Shown one piece after another: positions 52,747 to 62,088 of a stretch of 64,000 nucleotides of DNA. Every line of letters begins with the position of its first letter. The stretch's first letter is position 1. Below the pieces are notes generated by a model. It saw only the letters and a list, made by a program, of their open reading frames with translations. It was not told the origin of the DNA and did not search any database. The stretch is from positions 62,001-126,000 of the forward strand of contig NZ_CP109190.1 of assembly GCF_041438805.1 (NCBI RefSeq). The letters run 5' to 3'. The DNA comes from Streptomyces sp. NBC_01707 (GTDB lineage: Bacteria; Actinomycetota; Actinomycetes; Streptomycetales; Streptomycetaceae). Made by a program: the position numbers and the translations under genes.

Positions 52747-53952
52747 GTGCCCGAACTGTGGGCCGGAACAGACGCGGGCAAGGCCGAGCACCACTGCACG
52801 GTGATCGACACCGACGGCAAGCGCAAGCTGTCACGGCGAGTCGCCAATGACGAGACTGCGTTGCTCGAACTGATCGCCGATGTCCTCGCGCTGAGCGAGG
52901 GCGAGGCTGTGACCTGGGCGATCGACCTCAATGCCGGCGGAGCCGCCCTGATGATCGCCCTGCTGACCGACAACGGGCAGAAGGTCCTCTACATCCCCGG
53001 CCGCACCGTCCACCACGCCTCCGGCTCCTATCGGGGCGACGGGAAGACCGACGCGAAGGACGCCTTCGTCATCGCAGACCAGGCCCGCATGCGCCGTGAT
53101 CTGCAGACGATGCACCGCGGCGACGACATCGCCGTGGACCTGCGCATCCTCACATCGCGCCGACTCGACCTGGCGGCCGACCGCACAAGGGCGATCAACC
53201 GACTGCGAGCCCAGATGCTGGAGTACTTCCCCGCCCTGGAACGGGCCTTCGACTACAGCACCTCGAAGGCGGCCCTGGTGCTTCTGACCGGCTACCAGAC
53301 CCCGGCCGCCCTGCGCCGGATCGGCAAGAGCCGCCTTGCTGTCTGGCTGAAGAACCGCAAGGTCCGCAACTATCGGCTAGTTGCGGCCACCGCCGTCCAG
53401 GCCGCCGAAGCCCAGCACACCGCCGTCTCCGGAGAGAAGCTGGCCGCCACGGTGGTGGCCAAGCTCGCGAGGGAGGTGATGACCCTCGACGAGGAGATCG
53501 CAGACACCGATCTGCTGATCGAGGGCCGGTTTCACGACCACCCGCACGCCGAGGTCGTCCTGAGCATGCCTGGTATTGGCCCCGTCCTGGGCGCCGAGTT
53601 CATCGCCCACACCGGTGGCGACATGAGCGTTTTCGGGAGCTCCGACCGCCTCGCCGGTGTCGCGGGCTTGGCGCCTGTCCCCAAGGATTCCGGACGGATC
53701 AGCGGCAACATGCGCCGACCACGACGCTACTGCCGGCGTCTGCTGCGGGTCTTTTACATGTCCGCCATGGTCGCCGCCCGCTGCTGCCCTGTCTCCAAGT
53801 CGTTCTACGAACGCAAGAGAGCCGAAGGCAAGACTCACAAGCAGGCCGTCATCGCCCTCGCGCGCCGCCGCCTGAACGTTCTCTGGGCCCTGATACGTGA
53901 CGGCCGAACCTTTCAGATCACCGCGCCACCCAGCCCCGTCCCACTGGGCTGA
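52747..53952 (+). CDS. IS110-family transposase 3
   Basis: 401 aa from GTG 52747 (GGAGG 8 bp upstream): MPELWAGTDAGKAEHHCTVI, VTWAIDLNAGGAALMIALLT, GKTDAKDAFVIADQARMRRD, then VVLSMPGIGPVLGAEFIAHT and RLAGVAGLAPVPKDSGRISG. All DEDD and serine-region motifs are present. Intact. Close relative of transposase 2. Confidence 0.9.
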   Translation: MPELWAGTDAGKAEHHCTVIDTDGKRKLSRRVANDETALLELIADVLALSEGEAVTWAIDLNAGGAALMIALLTDNGQKVLYIPGRTVHHASGSYRGDGKTDAKDAFVIADQARMRRDLQTMHRGDDIAVDLRILTSRRLDLAADRTRAINRLRAQMLEYFPALERAFDYSTSKAALVLLTGYQTPAALRRIGKSRLAVWLKNRKVRNYRLVAATAVQAAEAQHTAVSGEKLAATVVAKLAREVMTLDEEIADTDLLIEGRFHDHPHAEVVLSMPGIGPVLGAEFIAHTGGDMSVFGSSDRLAGVAGLAPVPKDSGRISGNMRRPRRYCRRLLRVFYMSAMVAARCCPVSKSFYERKRAEGKTHKQAVIALARRRLNVLWALIRDGRTFQITAPPSPVPLG

Positions 53953-54276
53953 CACCCTCACAACGAGTCATCAACCGGCCTTGACAACCACATTGGGAAT
54001 CAGTAGCTGTTCGTGGCCCCAGCTGGCCGCACGGCCCCGGTCTTCGGACAGAGCTCCATGGCTCGCGTATTGAGGAGCGGGTGGTCGTACGGACGGCTCG
54101 GGTCACGATCATGAATGCCCCGGTGCAGGTGATCGATGCTCACTCGCACGAGTGCACGGCGACGGAGCCCTCTGCCTGTGGACAGGAGTCAGTGCTCCGA
54201 GTCTTGAGTAGGAGTCATCCGACGCCGTGCACTGCTATTAGGTCTCGGGCCTTTCGGGCAGGTCGGTCGGGGAGCG

Positions 54277-55659
54277 TCAGAGGGCTGGTGGTGCATGCAC
54301 GGTGCTGAAGAGCTGGGTGAAGTCCTGGCTCCAGGGCCAGCGTTCGGGCAGGTGCAGGGTGAGGCGGCGGGCGGAGCGGGCCAGGCGGGCGGGCACGTTG
54401 ATCAGGTGGTCACGGATGGTGGCGGTGGTCGCTCTTGCGTGGAACGTTCCGGCCAGGGCGCCAGCGGCGCGGGTCAGGTTGTGCGCCAGGGCTGCCAGGG
54501 CGAGCCAGGCGGCATTGGCCGGGAAATGGCCGGAGGGCGCGTGGGCGAAGGCGCTGTTCTTGACATCGGCGATCACCTGCTCGACGACAGCGTGCCGGCG
54601 GTGATCACGCTCGGCATCCTGCAAGGAGAGCGGGGAGTCGGTGAACGCGGCGTGGTAGCGCCAGGTATCGAAGAGCGTGCCTTGCCCGGCGAGGACGGCG
54701 CCGACGCCCAGGCGCTTGACGCGGCGCACGATCAGACGGGCGGTGACCTGCTGTTTCTTCGGCTTGGAAGGCGGTGTACGCCGTCTCGACTATCTCGGCG
54801 TCCGAGATCCAGCACTGGCCCTCTTCGTCCCAGATCGCCTTGGGGTACTTGATCGGCGTCCAGGCGTCCTCATCGATACGGGCGATGGCGGCCTTGACGG
54901 AAGCGTTCATCCGCACCGTGATGGAGAACCGCGCGCCCGGTGCCCGGCAGGAGTTCACGACATCGGCACCACAGAACGCCGAGTCCGCGCGCATCACCAG
55001 CAGGCCACTGGCGCCGCAGGCGCGGGCGGTGCGGATGGTCTCGGCCACGAACGCTGCCGCCCGCGCGCGGAGTTCGACGGTCCCTTACGCAGCCTGGTGG
55101 CGGCGATCACCGGGGCGGACAGGGGTGTGGAGACGATGCCGAGCAGCGCGTTCAGGCCCTTGACCTTGCTGTATCCGTAACCGGCGCCCTGCTTGGCGTA
55201 GCCGTAGGTGCGGCGGATGGTGTCATCGATGTCCACGTAAGCGACCTGGTCCGCGCCGGGCAGCAGCGGGGTGTGACGAGCCAGTGCGGGCAGGAACCGG
55301 CGCGCCACGGCGTGCAGTTGCTTCACATGCCCGTGTGTGAAGGAACGCAGAAAGGCCCCCAGCGTGGACTGGGCCCGCACCCCGGAGAATAGGCGGCCCA
55401 TCGCGCCATGCCGCAGCCGGTCCATGTCATCGATGCTGTCGGAGCCCGCGACCATGCCGCCCACCAGCGACATCACTTTCGCCGCGGGGAAGGCACCGGT
55501 GCCGTCGTTCGAGGCCGGCAGACGAATGTACTCCCCGACCAGTGCGGGCAGACCGCACTGCTCGGCCAACCGCACCACCGGCTCCAGCCCGCCGTACGCG
55601 ATCAGGTTCGGGTCGTCGAACGCGGATGAGACCGCTGCCGCGGCATGGGAAGATTGCAT
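54277..55659 (-). pseudogene. IS1380-family transposase, two frameshifts
   Basis: The N-terminal frame (ATG 55659) has AFDDPNLIAYGGLEPVVRLA, GGMVAGSDSIDDMDRLRHGA, VAYVDIDDTIRRTYGYAKQG (first Asp). Near 55083 it shifts to GLLVMRADSAFCGADVVNSC (second Asp) and, near 54770, to FTDSPLSLQDAERDHRRHAV and EQVIADVKNSAFAHAPSGHF (Glu), ending at 54277. The three pieces cover a normal 460-aa transposase. Region 53996-54276 to its left holds no supported gene. Confidence 0.82.
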
Positions 55660-55868
55660 CTCGGAAGTGCCTTGCCGATCGTGCCTGATGTGGTCCTAGA
55701 GAAACCCCATCATCGCAGGTCACAAGGCACTTCCTCGTTTCCGGAGAAACTATCCACAGGCGTCAAGCCGGTGGATCCGGGTCGAATCTGCACCTCAGAA
55801 GGCGGTGGTGACCTGCACCACCACCAGGCCCACAGCGCCCGCACAGGGTTCTCCGTCAGACTGCTCGC

Positions 55869-57386
55869 ATGGCATTTGACATGCATCGCCCTTGGTCGCT
55901 CCGTGGGCGTCTTGTAGGCGGAGTGGTAGCCCTTGTTGCCGTCGTCGCTGCGGCTCTGAGTGCCGTCACAGCGTTGACTTTCAGCAACTACCTCATGGAC
56001 CGGCTCGATGACCAACTGCGCGAGGCGGCGACGCGGGCGCACGCGCCGGGCCCCCCGACCGGCGCAGAGGGCAGGCAACTACCAGATGAACAGGCGGATC
56101 CGCTTGGATTCGTCATTAGAGGGGGCCAGCCGGTGGGCACCATCGGCGCAACGGTCAAGCCTGACGGATCCGTTTTCGCCGGCGTGATCAGCACTGAAGG
56201 GACCGCAAGCAATAGCTCGTGGGGCATCGATTCCAAGGCGCTCTCCCCGGTGGCCCTAGCGTCCCTAGACTCGGTATCGTTGAACGGACAGCCCCAGACG
56301 GTGAGGCTTCAAGACGCAGGCTCCTACCGAATGCGGTCGACAGAGACGGCCGCTGGAGCCACCGTCCTTGTGGGCATTCCGACTAAGTCGGTCGACAACG
56401 CAATACAGCGCCTGGTCCTGGTGGAGGTCGTTCTCAGCGTTGTGTGCATTGCGGTCGCCGGGATTGCGAGTGCCGGAATGGTCTCTGGCGCCCTGCTCCC
56501 CCTGCGTCGCGTGGCAGTGACCGCTGGGCGTGTATCTGCCCTCCCGTTGGAGCGGGGGGACGTGGATCTTGCGGAGCGGGTGCCAGAGTCTCAAGCAGAT
56601 CCGCGCACAGAAGTTGGGCAGATGGGCGCCGCACTCAATCGGATGCTGGACCATGTTGGTGCGGCGCTGACTGCGCGGCAGGTAAGCGAAATGCGTGTAC
56701 GGCAGTTCGTTGCCGATGCTAGTCACGAGTTGCGCACTCCGTTGTCGTCAATTCGAGGCTACGCTGAAATGGCCGGTCGCTTTACGCTCGAAGATCAGCC
56801 GGAACTGCACCAAGCCCTCAATCGCATTCAGTCTGAGGGGCGCCGCATGGGTGAATTGGTTGATGAACTGCTACTGCTCGCTCGACTCGATGCCGGTCGC
56901 CCTCTTGATAGCAGCGAAGTGGATCTGTCTTTGCTGGTAATGGACTGTGTAAATGATGCACGCGCTGCCGGGCCTAACCATAACTGGCACCTGGATCTAC
57001 CCGAGGAGCCTATAGCCGTATTTGGCGATAACGCGCGATTGCGGCAAGTCTTGGGTAACTTGCTCACAAATGCATGTGTGCATACGCCGCCAGCGACGAC
57101 CGTGACCACTCGACTTAGCAGCGAAGGGGCAGAAGTAATCTTGGAAGTAATTGACGATGGGCCGGGCATTTCTAGCGATCTCATGCCGCGCGCATTTGGG
57201 CGGTTTGTTCGGGGTGATGCATCCCGGGCGCGAAATGCCGGATCTACAGGGTTGGGGCTGGCCATCGTAAAAGCCGTCACAACTGCGCACAGGGGCCACG
57301 TTCACGTTGAATCCACGCCCGGGCGAACGACATTTCGCATTCAATTGCCTGCGAGGTCGCACGGTGAAGCCATTGCTACGAATTAG
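55869..57386 (+). CDS. Orphan sensor histidine kinase
   Basis: 505 aa. Membrane spans at about 12-35 (LVGGVVALVAVVAAALSAVT) and 180-205 (LVLVEVVLSVVCIAVAGIAS) bracket an extracytoplasmic sensor. HAMP region, then the H box ADASHELRTPLSSIRGYAEM, N box GNLLTNACVHTPPATT, G1 VIDDGPGIS, F box and G2 STGLGLAIVKAV. It resembles the PrrB/TcrY-type kinases of actinobacteria. No response regulator is adjacent: IS1380 lies upstream, where it would normally be. GC content falls visibly in the 3' half (56880-57370), unlike its neighbours. Confidence 0.9.
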   Translation: MAFDMHRPWSLRGRLVGGVVALVAVVAAALSAVTALTFSNYLMDRLDDQLREAATRAHAPGPPTGAEGRQLPDEQADPLGFVIRGGQPVGTIGATVKPDGSVFAGVISTEGTASNSSWGIDSKALSPVALASLDSVSLNGQPQTVRLQDAGSYRMRSTETAAGATVLVGIPTKSVDNAIQRLVLVEVVLSVVCIAVAGIASAGMVSGALLPLRRVAVTAGRVSALPLERGDVDLAERVPESQADPRTEVGQMGAALNRMLDHVGAALTARQVSEMRVRQFVADASHELRTPLSSIRGYAEMAGRFTLEDQPELHQALNRIQSEGRRMGELVDELLLLARLDAGRPLDSSEVDLSLLVMDCVNDARAAGPNHNWHLDLPEEPIAVFGDNARLRQVLGNLLTNACVHTPPATTVTTRLSSEGAEVILEVIDDGPGISSDLMPRAFGRFVRGDASRARNAGSTGLGLAIVKAVTTAHRGHVHVESTPGRTTFRIQLPARSHGEAIATN

Positions 57387-57402
57387 GAATTCGTAGCGCC
57401 TT

Positions 57403-57841
57403 CCCGTGCCCCCGCCTGGCCCTGACCCGGATCATGATCGACAAGGGCGGAGGTCTCGCGGAGATCACTCCCGGAGATGTCTTCGAGTACGCGGCGGAGT
57501 TGCGGAAGGCCAGCCTCGGCAGAGGCAGTGGCAGTGGCAGTGGCACGCTCTTCTACTCGTGGCTGCGGGAGCTGGGGAACTTGCCGTCCGACGCTCCGGT
57601 GACGCTTCGATTTCTGCACCGGGTCACCGGCCAGCTCAGCTGCGAACAGCTCGTCCACCGCCACGGCGTGGCCTGCGAGCCGATCCGCGAGCTGCTGATC
57701 GACTACCTGGAAGAACGCCGGCCCCGTCTGGACTACAGCACGCTGGACAACCTCGCCCGCAACCTGACCCGCAACTGCCGCTGCAACGTTGAGATGGAAC
57801 TGAAGCGGGTCGTGAGGCACCCCGAGCCTGATACCGACTGA
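57403..57841 (+). pseudogene. Chimera: integrase N-terminal fragment fused to the tail of the 40.2-kb gene
   Basis: LALTRIMIDKGGGLAEITPG, DVFEYAAELRKASLG, LFYSWLRELGNLPSDAPVTL, YLEERRPRLDYSTLDNLARN matches the N-terminal region of the large Streptomyces tyrosine integrases of transposon type. It then passes to NVEMELKRVVRHPEPDTD, the same ending as the gene at 40172. A (GGCAGT)n-like run codes the Gly/Ser stretch GRGSGSGSG. The catalytic domain is absent. A recombination product with no likely integrase activity. Confidence 0.65.
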
Positions 57842-57866
57842 CCGGCGCGGGGAGCCTGACTTGGGT

Positions 57867-57894
57867 GCCTCGCCCGGCGCTGATCGGGCGAGGC
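57867..57894. terminator. Hairpin terminator, copy 2
   Basis: Perfect 10-bp stem GCCTCGCCCG/CGGGCGAGGC, identical to that at 40401, inside the repeated block 57788-57925. Confidence 0.75.
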
Positions 57895-57980
57895 GAGTCC
57901 GAGTCGCGGCAAGCAGCCAGCTAGCTGGATAAGGACCCCGCCAACGTATCGGCAGGGTCCGACAACGCCGGAAAACGGAA

Positions 57981-58012
57981 GGCCCCCTCGCCGCCGCACT
58001 CGGGAGGGGGCC
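57981..58012. terminator. Terminator of the prophage lysis genes
   Basis: GGCCCCCTC (57981-57989) pairs with GAGGGGGCC (58004-58012), 16-58 bp past the minus-strand stop at 58028. It should end the 60445-58028 transcript. Confidence 0.65.
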
Positions 58013-58027
58013 GGTATCCGGTGGCGG

Positions 58028-58279
58028 TCACCGCAAGAGCGCGACGATGCCAGTTGCCGCCCCGGCCACGCCGGTCACTGCGGCAATCGCCGGGAGCGGC
58101 CAGCGGCCACGCTCCAGAGCGGCAACACGGTCCTGGAGCTCGTCGATGTCCGACTCGGCGACCTCCGTCCGCTGCAACGCCAGGTCGAGCCGGCCGTTGA
58201 GCTCGGCGAACCCAGTTCGGATCTCGCCGCGCATCTCAGCCAGTTCGACAGCGACCCGGTCGCCGCTCGCCGGGGTCAC
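58028..58279 (-). CDS. Small phage protein with coiled coil and C-terminal membrane span
   Basis: 83 aa: MTPASGDRVAVELAEMRGEI, RTGFAELNGRLDLALQRTEV then a heptad-like region and LPAIAAVTGVAGAATGIVAL. A tail-anchored coiled-coil next to a holin and endolysin is typical of actinophage lysis modules (second holin or spanin-like role). Overlaps the holin gene by 4 bp. Role inferred from position. Confidence 0.7.
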   Translation of the reverse strand: MTPASGDRVAVELAEMRGEIRTGFAELNGRLDLALQRTEVAESDIDELQDRVAALERGRWPLPAIAAVTGVAGAATGIVALLR

Positions 58280-58506
58280 GTGCGGGTCCGGACGATCTCC
58301 GTGACCCCCGGTCCCTCACCGCCCCCGGACGTGGCGAGACCGGTGAGGACCGCCAGGAGCGCGGCGCTCCCGGCGAGCGAGAACCCCTGACCCCAGTCGA
58401 CGTCGAGGACACCAACGGTCTCCAGGCCGAGGGCCGCGACGAGGGTCTGCGCGGCGGTGCGTACAGTGCGCTCCGCAGTGGCGCGCCAGAAGGCAAGAGT
58501 GATCAT
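58276..58506 (-). CDS. Phage holin
   Basis: 76 aa: MITLAFWRATAERTVRTAAQ, TLVAALGLETVGVLDVDWGQ, then GSAALLAVLTGLATSGGGEG. Two hydrophobic segments with a short turn and a charged end fit r1t-type holins of actinophages, which form the membrane lesion that releases the endolysin. Placed directly after the amidase gene. ATG 58506 has a GAAAGGCCC upstream. Confidence 0.78.
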   Translation of the reverse strand: MITLAFWRATAERTVRTAAQTLVAALGLETVGVLDVDWGQGFSLAGSAALLAVLTGLATSGGGEGPGVTEIVRTRT

Positions 58507-58518
58507 CTTTCGGGCCTT

Positions 58519-59391
58519 TCAGGAGAACAGGATGTGCCAGGTGAGCGGGCCGGGGTAGCCGTCGGCATCGCCGGCCAGCTGCTTGTTGGAGCGCTGGAAG
58601 TCGGCAAGGTTCAGCCGATCGGCCTCGCCCCACGACTTCGACGGCCCCACCCGGTAGTGCTTGCCGAAGCCGCGGCGGACCAGCTGCTGGCCGAGCAGCA
58701 GAATCGAGCCGTTCGACTGGCCGGCGCCGAACGCGCCCCGGCCGGGGAAGGGCGGCCGTGCGGGCGGCTTCTGCGCGGGCGGCTTCGGCTTGTCCGGCCT
58801 GGCTCCGAGGCGGCTGTCAATGCCGTCACGCATCTCGCCCATGTCGAAGCCGTGGGGGTCGATCTTGCCGGGCTGCCACTCCTTGTGGCCGATCACCGAA
58901 GCTGCCTTCCACCCGTGGTGGCGGCAGATCGCGGCGGCGGCCTTCTCGATCGCTTCGAGCTGGCAGCCCGGCCAAGGGTCTTTGCCGTCGCCGAGGTTCT
59001 CGCACTCGAAGCCGTAGAAGTGCCTGTTCCCGTCGGTGTTCGCCTCGTTGTCCGACGGCAGCTGCTTCTCCGCGACGACCGCCTGGAGCACGTCGTCATC
59101 GCCGAGGCCCGCATGATTGGTCCGGCCGTAGCCGATCAGGTGAATCCGGCCGTCCTTCGCGATCATGCCGTGACACAGGGGCCCCGGCAGGTCCGCGTAC
59201 CCGTTGCGGACGATCCCGACCGTGGCCGCGGTGCCCTTGGTCACGGTGTGATGGATCATCACACCGTTCACCGGACCCCACGCACCCTTGCTGTTCCGGT
59301 TGTGCGTACGCCAGTTGCCCTCTTCGACAACGGTGAGACCTTCGGCGAGCAGCGCGGCAAGCAGCTCGCTTGCGCTCATCGGGTTCGCCAT
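58519..59391 (-). CDS. Phage endolysin, N-acetylmuramoyl-L-alanine amidase
   Basis: 290 aa. Residues 35-180 form an amidase_2/PGRP domain: NGVMIHHTVTKGTAATVGIV (zinc His), LCHGMIAKDGRIHLIGYGRT, HAGLGDDD, HFYGFECENLGDGKDPWPGC, SVIGHKEWQPGKIDPHGFDM (His and catalytic Lys/Glu area). A Pro-rich linker and a peptidoglycan-binding repeat (GSILLLGQQLVRRGFGKHYR; LNLADFQRSNKQLAGDADGY) follow. It cuts the stem peptide from muramic acid. Overlaps the upstream gene stop. Intact. Confidence 0.92.
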   Translation of the reverse strand: MANPMSASELLAALLAEGLTVVEEGNWRTHNRNSKGAWGPVNGVMIHHTVTKGTAATVGIVRNGYADLPGPLCHGMIAKDGRIHLIGYGRTNHAGLGDDDVLQAVVAEKQLPSDNEANTDGNRHFYGFECENLGDGKDPWPGCQLEAIEKAAAAICRHHGWKAASVIGHKEWQPGKIDPHGFDMGEMRDGIDSRLGARPDKPKPPAQKPPARPPFPGRGAFGAGQSNGSILLLGQQLVRRGFGKHYRVGPSKSWGEADRLNLADFQRSNKQLAGDADGYPGPLTWHILFS

Positions 59392-59732
59392 CAGTGATCC
59401 TCCTCCGGGGGCTCCTCCGTCTGCGGGGCCTCGTAGCCCGCGAGTCGGGCGGCGCTCGCTTCAGGCAGACCGGCCGCAAGCAGGGCCTCGTAGTCCTCGG
59501 TCTGTCGAGCCCGGTCCGCCGCCTTGAGTTCGGCAACGTGCGCGTCGTTGGCCTCCTGCCACTGCTGGAGGCGCTGCTCGTATTCCTCCTCTGTGAGGAG
59601 CTGTCCGCCTTCCGGCACCTTGACCTCGTCGCCGGTGGCTTCGATGCGGGCGAGTGTCCCGTCTTCGTGTAGGACCCAGTACGTGCGCGGCTCTCCGGCC
59701 GGTTGCTCATCGAGCACAGATGCGTCAGCCAT
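59391..59732 (-). CDS. Phage protein of unknown function
   Basis: 113 aa, acidic: MADASVLDEQPAGEPRTYWV, LHEDGTLARIEATGDEVKVP, LTEEEYEQRLQQWQEANDAH. It lies between the tail protein and the endolysin, overlapping the latter by a base, so it belongs to the phage operon. Related small proteins follow tail genes in Streptomyces phages; no function known. Confidence 0.7.
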   Translation of the reverse strand: MADASVLDEQPAGEPRTYWVLHEDGTLARIEATGDEVKVPEGGQLLTEEEYEQRLQQWQEANDAHVAELKAADRARQTEDYEALLAAGLPEASAARLAGYEAPQTEEPPEEDH

Positions 59733-59741
59733 GGGGGCTCC

Positions 59742-60445
59742 TTAGAGGACTACGGGGAGGCTGATGATCAAGCAACGGATGTTGATCTGGATGCGGTTGT
59801 AGGTCGCTCCGCCAGACCCGCGGCCGAGGGTGACGTCGAACGGGATGACCTCAGAAGCGCCCGGCCCCAAGGGGACGGCGTTGTGGAACTGCTTCACGGT
59901 CTGGGTGTGAATGTCCGTGCTCGTGCTCGACCCGGAGTTGCGGAAGTAGAACATCTCGTCGCTGCCGTTGCCGTACGCGGCACCAGCACCGGCAGGGAGG
60001 TTGAAGTCGACGTCCGCCTCGCGGATCACGACGAACAGCGCCTCATGGCACGGGTCGGGGTTCGTGATCGTCGTCTCGAAGTTGGCGCCGGGCTGGTCGA
60101 ATCCCGCTGGCACCGTGAGGTTGTTGTAGTACCGCTCTTCGAAGAACGAGACGTAGCGGACGATCCCGCCGCGCTGCTCCGACCGCAGCCGACCCGCGCT
60201 GTCGGCGTACACAAGGCCAGCGTTGTCGTCGAGGTCGCACGCGTACGGCCACGCGCTGACGGCGGCCGCGACGGGGTCGCCGACAACGCCGGTACCAGTC
60301 AGGCCAGGGCCGACCTCGAGCCCGGCGGCAGCCGGGACGACCAGGCCGTCCGGACCGCACTGGAGCTGATTGCCCGGGTCAGGGTCGAGGACCGGCGCGG
60401 CCCCCGCCGCCTCATCCAGGTGCTGCCCATTTTCGCGTTCTGGCG
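59742..60445 (-). CDS. Phage tail/fibre protein, 5' truncated
   Basis: About 230 aa remain. DPDPGNQLQCGPDGLVVPAA and LEVGPGLTGTGVVGDPVAAA followed by SAWPYACDLDDNAGLVYADS are the beaded repeats of actinophage tail-fibre proteins; the C-terminus (FNLPAGAGAAYGNGSDEMFY; YNRIQINIRCLIISLPVVL) looks like a receptor or baseplate beta domain. The frame continues past 60445 into sequence of another character without phage features, so the N-terminus is lost. Last structural gene left of the prophage. Confidence 0.7.
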
Positions 60446-60629
60446 CACATTCCGTGAAGCGTGAACCGTGGGTGACTGGTGGGAGAACGCTCTGGCCGTC
60501 GGACAGTCGTCGGTGCCTGACTAGCAGAAGAACTGGGCCTGAGATTGCCGGTCGCTGGCATGACAGTCTGTCTAGATCCCCGCGTACTGTGCACCTGTCG
60601 GACAGCCCCGGTACTGGCTGGAGGAACGG

Positions 60630-60920
60630 ATGTATCTGGTCCCGCTGCTGCTGGGCCCCGGGCTGATACTGCTCGGCCTTGCGCTGGCGACGGACCACCG
60701 CGGTATCGCTCAACGGGCCGTGGATACGTACCTCAACCCTGCCCACGCCGACCCCAGCCTCCTGCGGAACTTCAGCCGACTGGGATTCGAGCATCCAGGG
60801 ATGGACTTCCTCCGGTACGCCCCACTCCAGCGGCGGCTCGTGCGGATCTGGGGTGGGTTTCTCTCCGTCTTCGGACTCGCGTTCCTGGCCGCAGGCGGCG
60901 TACTCCTGGTTCGCGCCTGA
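60630..60920 (+). CDS. Small membrane protein
   Basis: 96 aa: MYLVPLLLGPGLILLGLALA (span), a charged middle with LRRLVRIW-like basic text (PLQRRLVRIWGGFLSVFGLA) and FLAAGGVLLVRA (span). ATG with GGAACGG upstream. Function unknown. The interval 60921-61518 shows only fragments: on the minus strand SAQTSHCLMLFDGDMEEVED then GFVHELGSWHTFRG near 61000-61130, and on the plus strand FDAYPRMFPYAEQGTLRMLW near 61230-61300. Both look like gene relics I cannot name. Confidence 0.6.
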   Translation: MYLVPLLLGPGLILLGLALATDHRGIAQRAVDTYLNPAHADPSLLRNFSRLGFEHPGMDFLRYAPLQRRLVRIWGGFLSVFGLAFLAAGGVLLVRA

Positions 60921-61518
60921 CCGCCGCTGTGCCAGCTTCGGAATCAGCGTGGCAGACCCCAGCGCGTTCCTTGACGGGTTCTGACTCTCCGTAACCGCTC
61001 CACGGAACGTGTGCCAGGACCCCAACTCGTGAACAAAGCCATCCTCGACTTCTTCCATGTCGCCATCGAAGAGCATCAAGCAGTGCGAGGTCTGAGCGGA
61101 CTCCGCCTCATCGAGGATGAAGGGGGACAGGGCGATTGATCGGTCACGACGTGATGGTAGAGGTCGGCTCAGACAGTTGACGTGACTGCTGTGACGAGAG
61201 CTCCGTGCGGCCGGTCATGCGGCGTCAGTGTCGGGTTCGATGCCTACCCACGGATGTTCCCCTACGCCGAGCAGGGCACGCTGCGGATGCTGTGGATCAG
61301 CGGCACCAACCGGCCGTGTCCCTGCCGGAACTGACCCGCGTGCGCTCCATCATGTCCCAAGAACACTGTTCACGGGGTCCAGGACCTGTTCCTCGTCATC
61401 CCTGGCGGATCAGTGCGCGGCGTCCGTCGCGGTGCATCGCAAGGCGGAGGAGCGTCCTCACACTGAGCATATTCGTACGTTCCGACGCGGCGGGGCCTAT
61501 CAGCGGGAAGGAAGCAAT

Positions 61519-61932
61519 GTGACAGGCTCTCGGTGGCGTGCGGGACTGCTGATCGCTCCCCTGCTCGGGCTGGGGCTCGGCGGGTGTGGCAGCGCCGGCG
61601 AGCGCAGTTCGGACGCGTCCTTTGCTGCGTCCGGATTTGAGCGGGCAGCGGGGTCAGACAGCGGTGCCGCTATATGTGCGGCTCTGGCCCCGGAAACGCG
61701 CAGCGAATTGGAAGAATCCGCGAAGGCGGGGTGCGCTGACGCTATCGCGGCCGAGAAGCTCCCCTCGGGGGGCCGCGTCCTGACGGTGGATGTCTACGGC
61801 CGACAAGCACGGGTCGTTCTGACGTCGGACACGCTGTTCCTGTCGCAGTTTTCCGATGGCTGGAAGGTTGTTGCCGCCGGCTGTCAGCTCCAGACCGGCC
61901 GACCGTACCAGTGCGCCGTCAAGGGAGGGTGA
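61519..61932 (+). CDS. Putative lipoprotein
   Basis: 137 aa from GTG 61519 with GGGAAGGAAG upstream. A lipoprotein signal peptide VTGSRWRAGLLIAPLLGLGL ends in the lipobox LGGC. The mature part AAICAALAPETRSELEESAK, GCADAIAAEKLPSGGRVLTV, VVLTSDTLFLSQFSDGWKVV, QLQTGRPYQC has three further Cys, likely disulfide-linked. Similar small lipoproteins are widespread in Streptomyces; function unknown. The 27-aa gene follows after 6 bp. Confidence 0.8.
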   Translation: MTGSRWRAGLLIAPLLGLGLGGCGSAGERSSDASFAASGFERAAGSDSGAAICAALAPETRSELEESAKAGCADAIAAEKLPSGGRVLTVDVYGRQARVVLTSDTLFLSQFSDGWKVVAAGCQLQTGRPYQCAVKGG

Positions 61933-61938
61933 AACGCA

Positions 61939-62022
61939 ATGCGGGCCATGTTCGTGCTGTGTCTGACCCTCGTGCTGGGAGGCCTTGCCTATTTCATTGC
62001 GCTGGGGATGATGCACCGGTGA
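61939..62022 (+). CDS. 27-aa single-span membrane peptide
   Basis: ATG 61939: MRAMFVLCLTLVLGGLAYFI then ALGMMHR, TGA 62020-62022. GAGGGTGAAACGCA upstream supplies a ribosome site. It is nearly all one membrane span. Its tight placement between the lipoprotein and DUF6766 genes suggests one operon. Too short for standard gene calling. Confidence 0.55.
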   Translation: MRAMFVLCLTLVLGGLAYFIALGMMHR

Positions 62023-62088
62023 CCGTTCGACCCCCGCTCCGCATCCACATTCCAACGCCCGCCGCAGCCCCGCAGGCAGGAGAGAGCC

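Larger units (their letters stand above)
52525..53995. mobile_element. IS110-family element 3
   Basis: Same organisation and related ends as IS110-2: upstream GTTGAT and CCCAGGGG, downstream CTTGACAAC.ACATTRGGAA at about 53970-53998. Contains an intact transposase and a candidate bridge-RNA region. Boundaries approximate. Confidence 0.7.
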
